DNA from: Bryobacterales bacterium
Lineage (GTDB): Bacteria > Acidobacteriota > Terriglobia > Bryobacterales > Bryobacteraceae
Assembly (NCBI GenBank): GCA_003139735.1
Contig: PLGA01000557.1
Span: 1-6,563 of the forward strand
Direction: 5' to 3'
Length of the DNA stretch: 6,563 bases
In this document: positions 1-5,336 of the stretch, one piece after another
Layout of the letters: each line of letters begins with the position of its first letter
Numbering within the stretch: position 1 is the stretch's first letter
Program-made: the position numbers and the translations under genes
Notes under the pieces: model-generated
The model's database searches: none
Told to the model about the DNA's origin: nothing
What the model saw: only the letters and a program-made list of their open reading frames with translations

Positions 1-558
1 TATTCGCCGCTGCGCCACTGGAAAGTCGGGCCCGGCCAGAAGGTCGGCATCGTAGGCCTGGGCGGATTGGGCCACATGGGCGTCAAGTTCGCGCGCGCGT
101 TCGGAGCTCACGTGGTGTTGTTCACAACCTCGCCGGGTAAGGCGGCGGATGCCGTACGGCTGGGCGCGCACGAAGTGGTGATCTCGAAGAACCCGGATGA
201 GATGCAAAAGCACGCCAACAGCTTCGATTTCATCCTGGACGCGGTAGCGGCGGATCACGACATCAATGCGTATCTCAACCTGCTCAAGCTGGATGGGACC
301 CTGACGCAGGTGGGAGCGCCGGAAGCGCCCGTTCCGGTGGTCACGTTCAACCTGATCTTCAGGCGGCGGCAGTTCGCGGGTTCGCTGATCGGCGGCATCG
401 CCGAGACCCAGGAGATGCTCGATTTCTGCGCGGAGCGCGGCATTGTCAGCGACATCGAGACGATCGGCATCCAGCAGATCGACGAAGCCTACGAGCGCAT
501 GCTGAAAGGCGACGTCAAGTACCGTTTCGTGATCGATATGTCGTCGCTGAAGTCGTGA
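1..558 (+). CDS. Zinc-type alcohol dehydrogenase (cinnamyl alcohol dehydrogenase-like), C-terminal part
   Basis: The frame is open from base 1 and ends at TGA 556-558, giving 185 residues; the start and N-terminal catalytic domain lie left of the window. It opens with YSPLRHW, a conserved stretch just before the Rossmann domain in the CAD/YahK branch of zinc alcohol dehydrogenases. Next comes the nucleotide-binding glycine motif GLGGLGHMGVKFARA (residues about 19-33). The C-terminus ends with ETQEMLDFCAERGI and YRFVIDM, also typical of this branch. By family knowledge it is a cytoplasmic enzyme that reversibly reduces aldehydes to alcohols with NAD(P)H. The zinc ligands would lie mostly in the missing half, so catalytic competence cannot be judged here. 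Family members are about 350 residues, so roughly half is present. The true substrate is unknown. The family call is firm. Confidence 0.93.
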   Translation, partial: YSPLRHWKVGPGQKVGIVGLGGLGHMGVKFARAFGAHVVLFTTSPGKAADAVRLGAHEVVISKNPDEMQKHANSFDFILDAVAADHDINAYLNLLKLDGTLTQVGAPEAPVPVVTFNLIFRRRQFAGSLIGGIAETQEMLDFCAERGIVSDIETIGIQQIDEAYERMLKGDVKYRFVIDMSSLKS

Positions 559-569
559 CCCTGAAAGCG

Positions 570-821
570 ATGAGTCGCCCTGTGAGGCTTTCTGACGCCC
601 TCGCCGCGCGTCCCCTGTCGGCCTGCCTGGAGTCTGTGGATTCTCCGGAAGGACACAGGCGCGTAGCCTCGTTTCTTCGGAGCCAGTCTTTTCCTCACTA
701 CGAGCCGCATCCGGTCCGCGCTGGCATGCTCGTGCGGATCGACGCGGAGGGCCGGCGCACCACGGGCCGCTTCGTAAATCGCCGGTTCCGGCCCGCCAAA
801 GCCAGCGCGAAGAGGGCATGA
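570..821 (+). CDS. Small conserved hypothetical protein (about 83 aa)
   Basis: A short open frame begins 12 bases after the dehydrogenase stop, or overlaps it if GTG 555 is the start (a GTGA overlap, which would add five residues). I prefer ATG 570 because a weak GAAAG sits just upstream; neither start has a strong ribosome site. The protein is basic and has no signal peptide, membrane segment or cysteine pair suggesting metal binding. The C-terminal half carries FPHYEPHP, then LVRIDAEGRRTTGRFVNRRF, which reads like a small beta-rich domain. I have an impression of similar short proteins in Solibacter-like genomes but cannot name a family or function. The close spacing suggests co-transcription with the dehydrogenase. 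Longer antisense frames here lack recognisable protein features. Confidence 0.55.
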   Translation: MSRPVRLSDALAARPLSACLESVDSPEGHRRVASFLRSQSFPHYEPHPVRAGMLVRIDAEGRRTTGRFVNRRFRPAKASAKRA

Positions 822-906
822 GCCTCCGTCCGACCTGGGATGGCCGATTCCCTGCGATGGGCGCCGAGCCTTGATCGAAGCAGGAATTGGAAGTGATTCA
901 GCCGTC

Positions 907-1221
907 TCACCCCGGATGGATCTCTTCCAGTTCCAGGATGAGCAGCGCTCCGCATTTCCAGCAAGCCACGGCGCCGTCTTCCGTCATGCAGACCGAGGGG
1001 GCGTGGCACCGGGCGCAAGCGGCGGCAGGATCGGTGGATTCCGGCGGCGGATCGGGCGGCGCGATGGCGGAGAGCGCGCCGCCGGCCGGTCTGGTGGCCG
1101 GCTCAAAGGTGGCCCCGCAATCGCCGCAAACGTGGTTGAAGCAGCAGTCCGTGGTGCAGGTGTAGAAGACTTGCGTCGAGCCGCAGACCGGGCAGGCGAC
1201 TTCCAGCTTCCGCGTGCGCAC
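907..1221 (-). CDS. Double zinc-ribbon protein (104 aa)
   Basis: Reading leftwards from GTG 1221 to TGA 907-909, this small protein has two CxxC...CxxC modules. The first is C10-P-V-C13 with C32-G-D-C35; additional cysteines C22, C26 and C27 lie between. The second is C69-A-R-C72 with C87-W-K-C90, with C78 in between. A Pro/Ala-rich linker (about 41-66) separates them, and the tail is acidic. This arrangement is that of two treble-clef or rubredoxin-like zinc ribbons, so zinc binding is likely; a nucleic-acid or protein partner is possible but not shown. There is no signal peptide, so it should be cytoplasmic. The start lies one base after the stop of the upstream parvulin gene, so translation is probably coupled. 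No specific family name is recognised. Confidence 0.75.
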   Translation of the reverse strand: MRTRKLEVACPVCGSTQVFYTCTTDCCFNHVCGDCGATFEPATRPAGGALSAIAPPDPPPESTDPAAACARCHAPSVCMTEDGAVACWKCGALLILELEEIHPG

Positions 1222-1222
1222 G

Positions 1223-2140
1223 CTACTTGGCCGGCGAGGCGGGCGGAAAGTAAACCGGGTCGAGCGTTACGGAAGCCTTCTTCACCAGGTCCGCGATGGC
1301 CTTCTGCATGAGCGGACCGCTTAACTGGCGCTCCAAATCGGCCCGCACCGAGTCAAAGGGCTTATAGTCGACGGAGGTCAGCTTGATGAGGTGATAGCCG
1401 AACGGGGTCTTGACGGGCTGGCTCAACTCGCCGGGCTTCAAAGCGAAGGCGGCCTGCTCGAAAGCGGCAACGGTCTGTCCATGGCCGATGGTCCCGAGGT
1501 CGCCGCCCTTGGCGCCGCTGCCCGCGTCATCGGATTCCGCGGTGGCGACCTTGGCGAAGTCTTCGCCGCCCTCGATCCTCTGGCGCAGCGCCTGGACCTT
1601 GGCCAGCGCTTCGGCGTCGGTCAGGTCCTTCTGGCCCGGCCGGGCGGGCGCGGAAGATCCCTGGAAGCGCACCAGGATGTGGCTCACCTTGGCCTGCTCA
1701 TAGTCCGCCTTGTGATCGTCGTAGTACTTCCGGAGCTGCGCCTCGTCGGGCTTATTATTTTTGGTCAGTTGGGCAGCCATGGCAGTCGCCAGCAGGTTAT
1801 CGGTCTGGAATCGGACCAGCACTTGGAACTGCGGGTCCTGATCGAGCTTTTGCCGCTGGGCCTCTTGCGCCAAAACCAGCATCTGAACCACGTTGTTCAC
1901 AAACACCGTGCGATTGGGGCCGCGAGCCGCCGTTTTGTACTGGTCCGGCATGGAATCGACGATGTGATCGAAATCGGCGGCGGTCATCTTCAAGTCGTCC
2001 ACCGAAATAATCACCTTGTCCGGCGCAACGGCGCTTGATGCGATAGGGGGCTGGGCGGCGGGCTGCGGCGCCGGGGGAGGCGTCTGCGCCAGCAGGCACG
2101 CCGCGGGCAAAAACAAACAAAGACTGCGGAAATACGTCAT
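1223..2140 (-). CDS. Exported peptidyl-prolyl cis-trans isomerase, parvulin (PpiC/SurA type)
   Basis: This 305-residue protein starts at ATG 2140 and ends at TAG 1225-1223. The frame stays open to 2437, but the extension has no signal-like N-terminus and would run into the divergent gene. From ATG 2140 there is a short signal peptide (MTYFRSLCLFLPAACLLAQT), probably cut after A18, followed by a Pro/Ala/Gln-rich segment to about residue 40. A SurA-like helical chaperone region spans about 50-145. The parvulin domain (about 151-256) contains SHILVRF with H155, GGDLGTIGHG (212-221), LKPGELSQPV and FGYHLIKL with H250. By family knowledge it catalyses prolyl isomerisation and assists folding of exported or outer-membrane proteins. 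It leads a two-gene unit with the zinc-ribbon gene. The ribosome site is weak: AAGAG lies too close to the ATG. Confidence 0.93.
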   Translation of the reverse strand: MTYFRSLCLFLPAACLLAQTPPPAPQPAAQPPIASSAVAPDKVIISVDDLKMTAADFDHIVDSMPDQYKTAARGPNRTVFVNNVVQMLVLAQEAQRQKLDQDPQFQVLVRFQTDNLLATAMAAQLTKNNKPDEAQLRKYYDDHKADYEQAKVSHILVRFQGSSAPARPGQKDLTDAEALAKVQALRQRIEGGEDFAKVATAESDDAGSGAKGGDLGTIGHGQTVAAFEQAAFALKPGELSQPVKTPFGYHLIKLTSVDYKPFDSVRADLERQLSGPLMQKAIADLVKKASVTLDPVYFPPASPAK

Positions 2141-2177
2141 ACTCTTATGGTACCAGCGCCGGACCGATCCGCCATCG

Positions 2178-2192
2178 TTGCGCCCCGCGCAA
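2178..2192. repeat. Perfect inverted repeat in the divergent parvulin/DUF3108 gap
   Basis: TTGCGC (2178-2183), CCC, GCGCAA (2187-2192) is a perfect 6-bp inverted repeat with a 3-bp centre. It lies 38 bp from the parvulin start and 25 bp from the DUF3108 start. It could be an operator shared by two outward promoters or a small hairpin in a leader. In GC-rich DNA such a short palindrome can also arise by chance. No convincing -10 box was found beside it on either strand. Confidence 0.3.
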
Positions 2193-2216
2193 TGCATCTG
2201 CGACACTGAGTCTTCC

Positions 2217-2957
2217 ATGCGATCGAAGCTGCTCATACTGGCCATGACGTGCGCGCCGTACGCGGCGCCGCAGGGCGCGAATCCGCCTTCGGCGGAGACA
2301 CTCACGTACCGCGTGGAGTGGCGGCTCGTCACGGGCGGCAGGGCCAGGCTGGAGTGGAGCGCCACGCAGCAGCCGCAGCCCGGCTGGCAGGGTAAGGTGC
2401 ACCTGGAGTCGGTGGGACTGGTTTCGAAATTGTACAAGGTGGAGGACGATTACCTCGTCAGCCTCAACCGGGGGATGTGCGCGGTCGCGGTGCAGACCAC
2501 CTCGAACGAGGGCAGCCGCCAGCGCGACGCCAAAATTACGTTCGATTACGCATCGAAGAAAGCCAGCTACCTGGAGCATGATCGGGTGCGGAACGCGATC
2601 TTGGCGGCGCACGAAATCGACATCCCCCCGTGCGTCCACGACGTGCTTGGCGGCCTGTTCGTTCTGCGGACGCTCAACCTGGAGCTGGGTCAGAGCGCGG
2701 GAGTGCCGGTCAGCGATGGAAAGAAGGCTGTGGTGGCCAAAGTGCAGGCGCAGCAGCGCGAAGAGATCAAAGTCCCCGACGGCGATTACAAGACCATCCG
2801 CTACGAAGCGTTTCTCTTCGACAACGTGCTGTACCGCCGCTCGGCGCACCTGTATGTGTGGCTCTCCGACGACCAACGGAAGCTGCCGGTGCAGATCCAG
2901 GTTCGCATGCCGATCACCGTGGGAACCATTACGCTGGAGCTGGAGAAGCACGAGTAG
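2217..2957 (+). CDS. Exported DUF3108 domain protein
   Basis: The 246-residue protein runs from ATG 2217 to TAG 2955-2957. The same frame is open further left, but that part overlaps the divergent parvulin gene, and ATG 2217 is followed directly by a plausible signal peptide (MRSKLLILAMTCAPYAAPQG, cleavage near A17). The mature part matches my memory of DUF3108: LTYRVEW near residue 29, DVLGGLFVLRTLNLELGQ (142-159), VPVSDGKK (163-170), VPDGDYKTIRYEA (186-198) and WLSDDQRKLPVQIQVRMP (215-232). DUF3108 proteins are predicted beta-rich extracytoplasmic proteins, possibly of a lipocalin or LolA-like barrel type, with no established biochemical role. It is divergent from the parvulin gene and convergent with hepT. 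A functional link with the parvulin, such as client or shared envelope role, is only inference. Confidence 0.85.
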   Translation: MRSKLLILAMTCAPYAAPQGANPPSAETLTYRVEWRLVTGGRARLEWSATQQPQPGWQGKVHLESVGLVSKLYKVEDDYLVSLNRGMCAVAVQTTSNEGSRQRDAKITFDYASKKASYLEHDRVRNAILAAHEIDIPPCVHDVLGGLFVLRTLNLELGQSAGVPVSDGKKAVVAKVQAQQREEIKVPDGDYKTIRYEAFLFDNVLYRRSAHLYVWLSDDQRKLPVQIQVRMPITVGTITLELEKHE

Positions 2958-3008
2958 ATTACGGAATTGCGGAATTTTTCAGCTCTGTCAGCGGGTGGCA
3001 GGCCCTTG

Positions 3009-3353
3009 TCAGGCTGGGAACTCCGCCTGAAGGATTGCGGCGACCTGGTTCCGCAATACCGGCACGTCGCGTTTTGCCGCGCGCCACACCTCCGCCCAAT
3101 CGATTCCAAAGTAATTGTGAATTACGATGTTTCCGAGCCCCTTGATGTCCTGCCAAGGGACACTTGGATGGCGGAGACGCAGTTCCTGAGAGAGGTGGGC
3201 GACCGCTTCCCCGACGACGGTCAGTTCGTGGACGACGGCGCTCCGGAGCATTTGATGCTCCTCGAACGAATCACTTGTTTCGTTCTCAATGAAGGCGGCG
3301 ATCGCATCGGCCGCGGAGACAATGTCCTCGAGAAACTGCCGCTCACGCCGCAT
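3009..3353 (-). CDS. hepT: HepT-like HEPN (DUF86) toxin, catalytic arginine replaced
   Basis: This 114-residue all-helical protein runs from ATG 3353 to TGA 3011-3009. It shows the DUF86/HepT pattern: RRERQFLEDIVSAADAI at the start, VVHELTVVGEAVAHLS (about 40-55) and GNIVIHNYFGIDWAEVW (74-90). By family knowledge HepT is a HEPN ribonuclease toxin with the active motif R-X4-H-X-Y, inactivated when the partner MntA adds AMP to the tyrosine. Here H79 and Y81 are present, but the arginine position is G74 (codon GGA), one base change from AGA or CGA. It may therefore be a weakened or inactive toxin, or belong to a DUF86 subgroup with a different motif. Its start lies inside the end of the mntA-like gene (11-bp overlap), so translation is probably coupled. 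Confidence 0.88.
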   Translation of the reverse strand: MRRERQFLEDIVSAADAIAAFIENETSDSFEEHQMLRSAVVHELTVVGEAVAHLSQELRLRHPSVPWQDIKGLGNIVIHNYFGIDWAEVWRAAKRDVPVLRNQVAAILQAEFPA

Positions 3354-3648
3354 AAATCAGCCGCGCCTGCGGGAGAATCTCCTCTATGAGCGTCTTCCGA
3401 ATCGCGCGCTTGGAAACGAGATCGACCTTGCGCCCGAGCAGAGCCGACAGTTCCCGCTCTGCGGCAAAATGTTGGATCAGCCCAATTTCGGCATCTGGCA
3501 GGAACTCGACAAGCAGATCGACGTCGCTGTCCGGGCGCATCTGGCCGCGGGCCGCTGAGCCGAACAGCGATAGCGCTTTCACCTGATAACGGCGGCAGAT
3601 CTCGGCGATTCCAGCCTCCGGCAACTCGACACCCTGAGCGATTACCAT
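3343..3648 (-). CDS. mntA: MntA-like minimal nucleotidyltransferase antitoxin
   Basis: This 101-residue protein runs from ATG 3648 to TGA 3345-3343. The frame is open much further upstream, but that part is antisense to the TIGR00300 gene, and ATG 3648 is preceded by a good AAGGGA ribosome site. The nucleotidyltransferase signature is complete: GSAARGQMRPDSDVDLLVEF (30-49) fits GS-X10-D-X-D with G30, S31, D42 and D44, and a third carboxylate is likely D76 in KVDLV. Its length is normal for the minimal family. In characterised MntA-HepT systems the enzyme transfers AMP from ATP to the HepT tyrosine and so neutralises the toxin. Antitoxin-first order and overlap with the HepT start match such modules. 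Because all catalytic acids are present, it may still be active even though its partner's motif is altered. Confidence 0.88.
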   Translation of the reverse strand: MVIAQGVELPEAGIAEICRRYQVKALSLFGSAARGQMRPDSDVDLLVEFLPDAEIGLIQHFAAERELSALLGRKVDLVSKRAIRKTLIEEILPQARLIYAA

Positions 3649-3664
3649 TGCAAAGTCCCTTGCA
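3649..3664 (-). promoter_or_regulatory. Ribosome site of mntA-like gene inside a short inverted repeat
   Basis: On the minus strand the leader reads TGCAA-GGGACT-TTGCA and then ATG. The Shine-Dalgarno AAGGGA (plus positions 3656-3661) is seven bases from the ATG and decides the start at 3648. The flanking TGCAA/TTGCA arms could form a 5-bp hairpin with GGGACT in the loop, or act as an operator for self-repression, which is common in toxin-antitoxin operons. The ribosome site is convincing; a role for the repeat is a guess. Confidence 0.45.
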
Positions 3665-3711
3665 TCTTCGATTCTACGACGACTGGAGCGGAGTTGGTTC
3701 AGGGTAAACTG

Positions 3712-4929
3712 GTGTTTTCCATGCCATTGCAGGAAGTAGTCGAGGCCGAAGGACACCTGATCGATTCGCACGTGATGGAGAGCATCTTCGATAAGGTCGT
3801 GGAATTCCATGGCCGCTTCGAGGTGGATCAGTTCCGCATCGGCCGCACCAATAGCGAGGCGTCCTATCTCCGGCTGAAGGTGGAGGCTCCGGACGAAGGA
3901 TCGTTGGACCGGCTTCTCGAAGCCCTGCTGGAGCTGGGCTGCGCGCCGGTGGACGCGGGCGACGCGACGCTGCGCGCGGTGGAGCGCGACCGCTGCGCGC
4001 CGGAGGATTTCTACTCCACCACCAACCATCGCACCTCGGTACGCCACGGGCAGAAGTGGATCGAGGTGGAGGATCAGCGCATGGACGCCATGATCGTGGT
4101 GCGGGAGAACCGCGCTTTCTGCCGCCGCCTGCGCGATCTGAGGGAGGGCGATTCGATTGTCGCAGGACTGCGCGGCATACGCGTCTGGCCCGAATCGAAG
4201 GAGCGCGACCGCCTCTCGTTCGCGTTCATGTCCAACGGCATCTCCTCGGAACGGCAGGTGGAGACCGCCGTGCGTCAAACCGCGGCGTTGGTGCGGCAGA
4301 CCATCGAGCAGGGACAAAAGATCATTGTGGTGGCGGGGCCGGTGGTGGTGCATACCGGCGGCGTGCCGGGCCTGGCCGCCCTGATTCGCGGCCGTTATGT
4401 ACACGCGGTGTTGAGTGGCAACGCTCTCGGCGTGCACGATGCGGAAGCGGCGCTCTACGGGACGTCGCTCGGCGTGCGCCTGGCCGACGGCCGCCAGGAA
4501 GAGCACGGTCACCGCAACCACATTCGCGCCATCAACGCCATCTACCGCGCCGGATCGGTGCGGCAAGCGGTGGAATGCGGCCGGCTGGGCTCGGGGATCC
4601 TCTATGAGTGCGTGAAGGCGGGCGTGCCGTTCGTGCTGGCCGGCAGCTTGCGCGACGATGGGCCGCTGCCCGATACCATCACCGATATGAACGCCGCACA
4701 GGACGCCTACGCCGCGCAACTCAAGGGCGCCGGCCTAGTGCTCTGCCTGGGGTCCATGCTGCACTCGATCGCCACCGGCAATATGCTGCCGAGCTGGGTT
4801 CGGATTGTGTGCGTAGATATCAACCCGGCGGTTGCCACCAAGGTCAGCGACCGCGGCACGGGACAGGCGGTGGGCGTGGTGGCCGACGTCGGTCTGTTCC
4901 TCGACCTGCTCTCGAAGGTGTTGGCATGA
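3712..4929 (+). CDS. TIGR00300 / LOR-SDH-type protein, probable AgrE/ArgZ-family ornithine cyclodeaminase
   Basis: The protein has about 405 residues and ends at TGA 4927-4929. I chose GTG 3712 because AGGG (3701-3704) lies seven bases upstream; TTG 3694 (GGAG five bases upstream) and ATG 3721 (no good ribosome site) are alternatives, differing by fewer than ten residues. The N-terminal LOR/SDH region shows EAEGHLIDS and FYSTTNHRT (about 100-108). The C-terminal nucleotide-binding part has VVAGPVVVHTGG, LSGNALGVHDAE, HGHRNHIRAIN (265-275), GSLRDDGPLPD, GSMLHSIATGNM and CVDINPAVATKVSDRGTGQA. As I recall, relatives in methanogenic archaea and the C-terminal domain of cyanobacterial AgrE/ArgZ convert ornithine to proline and ammonia using NAD+. 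Here no arginine dihydrolase domain is attached. The family call is strong, the reaction less so. The stop overlaps the queF start (ATGA). Confidence 0.88.
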   Translation: MFSMPLQEVVEAEGHLIDSHVMESIFDKVVEFHGRFEVDQFRIGRTNSEASYLRLKVEAPDEGSLDRLLEALLELGCAPVDAGDATLRAVERDRCAPEDFYSTTNHRTSVRHGQKWIEVEDQRMDAMIVVRENRAFCRRLRDLREGDSIVAGLRGIRVWPESKERDRLSFAFMSNGISSERQVETAVRQTAALVRQTIEQGQKIIVVAGPVVVHTGGVPGLAALIRGRYVHAVLSGNALGVHDAEAALYGTSLGVRLADGRQEEHGHRNHIRAINAIYRAGSVRQAVECGRLGSGILYECVKAGVPFVLAGSLRDDGPLPDTITDMNAAQDAYAAQLKGAGLVLCLGSMLHSIATGNMLPSWVRIVCVDINPAVATKVSDRGTGQAVGVVADVGLFLDLLSKVLA

Positions 4930-5336
4930 AACGCGCTTACACGGACGAACACGCGCGGGCCGGCGTGGCGGCTCCGCTGCCGGAGATCGAAACCTGGCCC
5001 AATCAATTCGGCGATTACGAAATCGAGATCGTCATGCCGGAGTTCACCTCCGTGTGCCCTAAGACCGGTCTTCCGGATTTCGGCAAGATCGTTTTGCGGT
5101 ACGTCCCAGCCAAGCGATGCCTGGAGTTGAAGTCGTTCAAGATGTACCTGCTGGCTTACCGCGGGCTGGGCATTTTCCAGGAGAACATCGTCAACCGCGT
5201 GCTGCGCGACGTGGTGAAGGCCGCGAACCCGGTCAGCGCGACCGTGACCGGCGATTTCGCGCCGCGCGGCGGGCTGAACACCATCGTCACGGCCTCCTGG
5301 CGCCGGGGCCGCGGGGGGCCGAGTGGAAAGCGCTGA
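4926..5336 (+). CDS. queF: NADPH-dependent 7-cyano-7-deazaguanine (preQ0) reductase QueF
   Basis: The 136-residue protein runs from ATG 4926 to TGA 5334-5336; AAGG at 4915-4918 is a fitting ribosome site, which excludes the longer open frame to the left. QueF reduces the nitrile of preQ0 to the amine of preQ1 with two NADPH in queuosine tRNA biosynthesis, in the cytoplasm. The nucleophile is C44 in EFTSVCPKTGLPDFG, with D51 as the acid. The QueF signature is ELKSFKMYL (67-75). FQENIVNRV (84-92) contains the substrate glutamate E86, with Gln where Bacillus QueF has His; I think other short QueFs also vary there. GDFAPRGGLNT (109-119) closes the T-fold. The size suits the single-domain (B. subtilis-like) class, on the short side. 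It overlaps both neighbours, so it is probably transcribed with them. Confidence 0.95.
   Translation: MKRAYTDEHARAGVAAPLPEIETWPNQFGDYEIEIVMPEFTSVCPKTGLPDFGKIVLRYVPAKRCLELKSFKMYLLAYRGLGIFQENIVNRVLRDVVKAANPVSATVTGDFAPRGGLNTIVTASWRRGRGGPSGKR

Noticed and set aside
822..906. Search for a terminator or small RNA in the convergent gap between the small gene and the zinc-ribbon gene
   Set aside because: Only a 4-bp GAAT/ATTC pairing is visible and there is no T-run; nothing supportable.
1391..2038. Plus-strand open frame opposite the parvulin gene
   Set aside because: No recognisable domain; it mirrors the parvulin coding sequence, which has clear family motifs.
2141..2437. 99-residue N-terminal extension of the parvulin frame
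   Set aside because: It overlaps the divergent DUF3108 gene and would bury the clear signal peptide beginning at ATG 2140.
2962..2979. Possible terminator after the DUF3108 gene (tandem CGGAATT repeat followed by a T-run)
   Set aside because: The repeat is direct, not inverted; the only stem is 4 bp of AATT/AATT, too weak for a rho-independent terminator.
3648..3675. Candidate promoter TTGCAA with GATTCT 16 bp downstream, for the TIGR00300 operon
   Set aside because: It matches the -35 and -10 consensus at only four and three of six positions; too weak to annotate.
3649..3711. Possible preQ1 riboswitch controlling the queF-containing operon
   Set aside because: The leader is only about 60 bp, is shared with the mntA-like start, and shows no preQ1-aptamer-like stem with an A-rich tail.
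3649..4719. Long minus-strand open frame in continuity with the mntA-like gene
   Set aside because: It is antisense to the well-conserved TIGR00300 gene, is His/Arg/Ala-rich without family features, and the nucleotidyltransferase has its own ribosome site and start at 3648.
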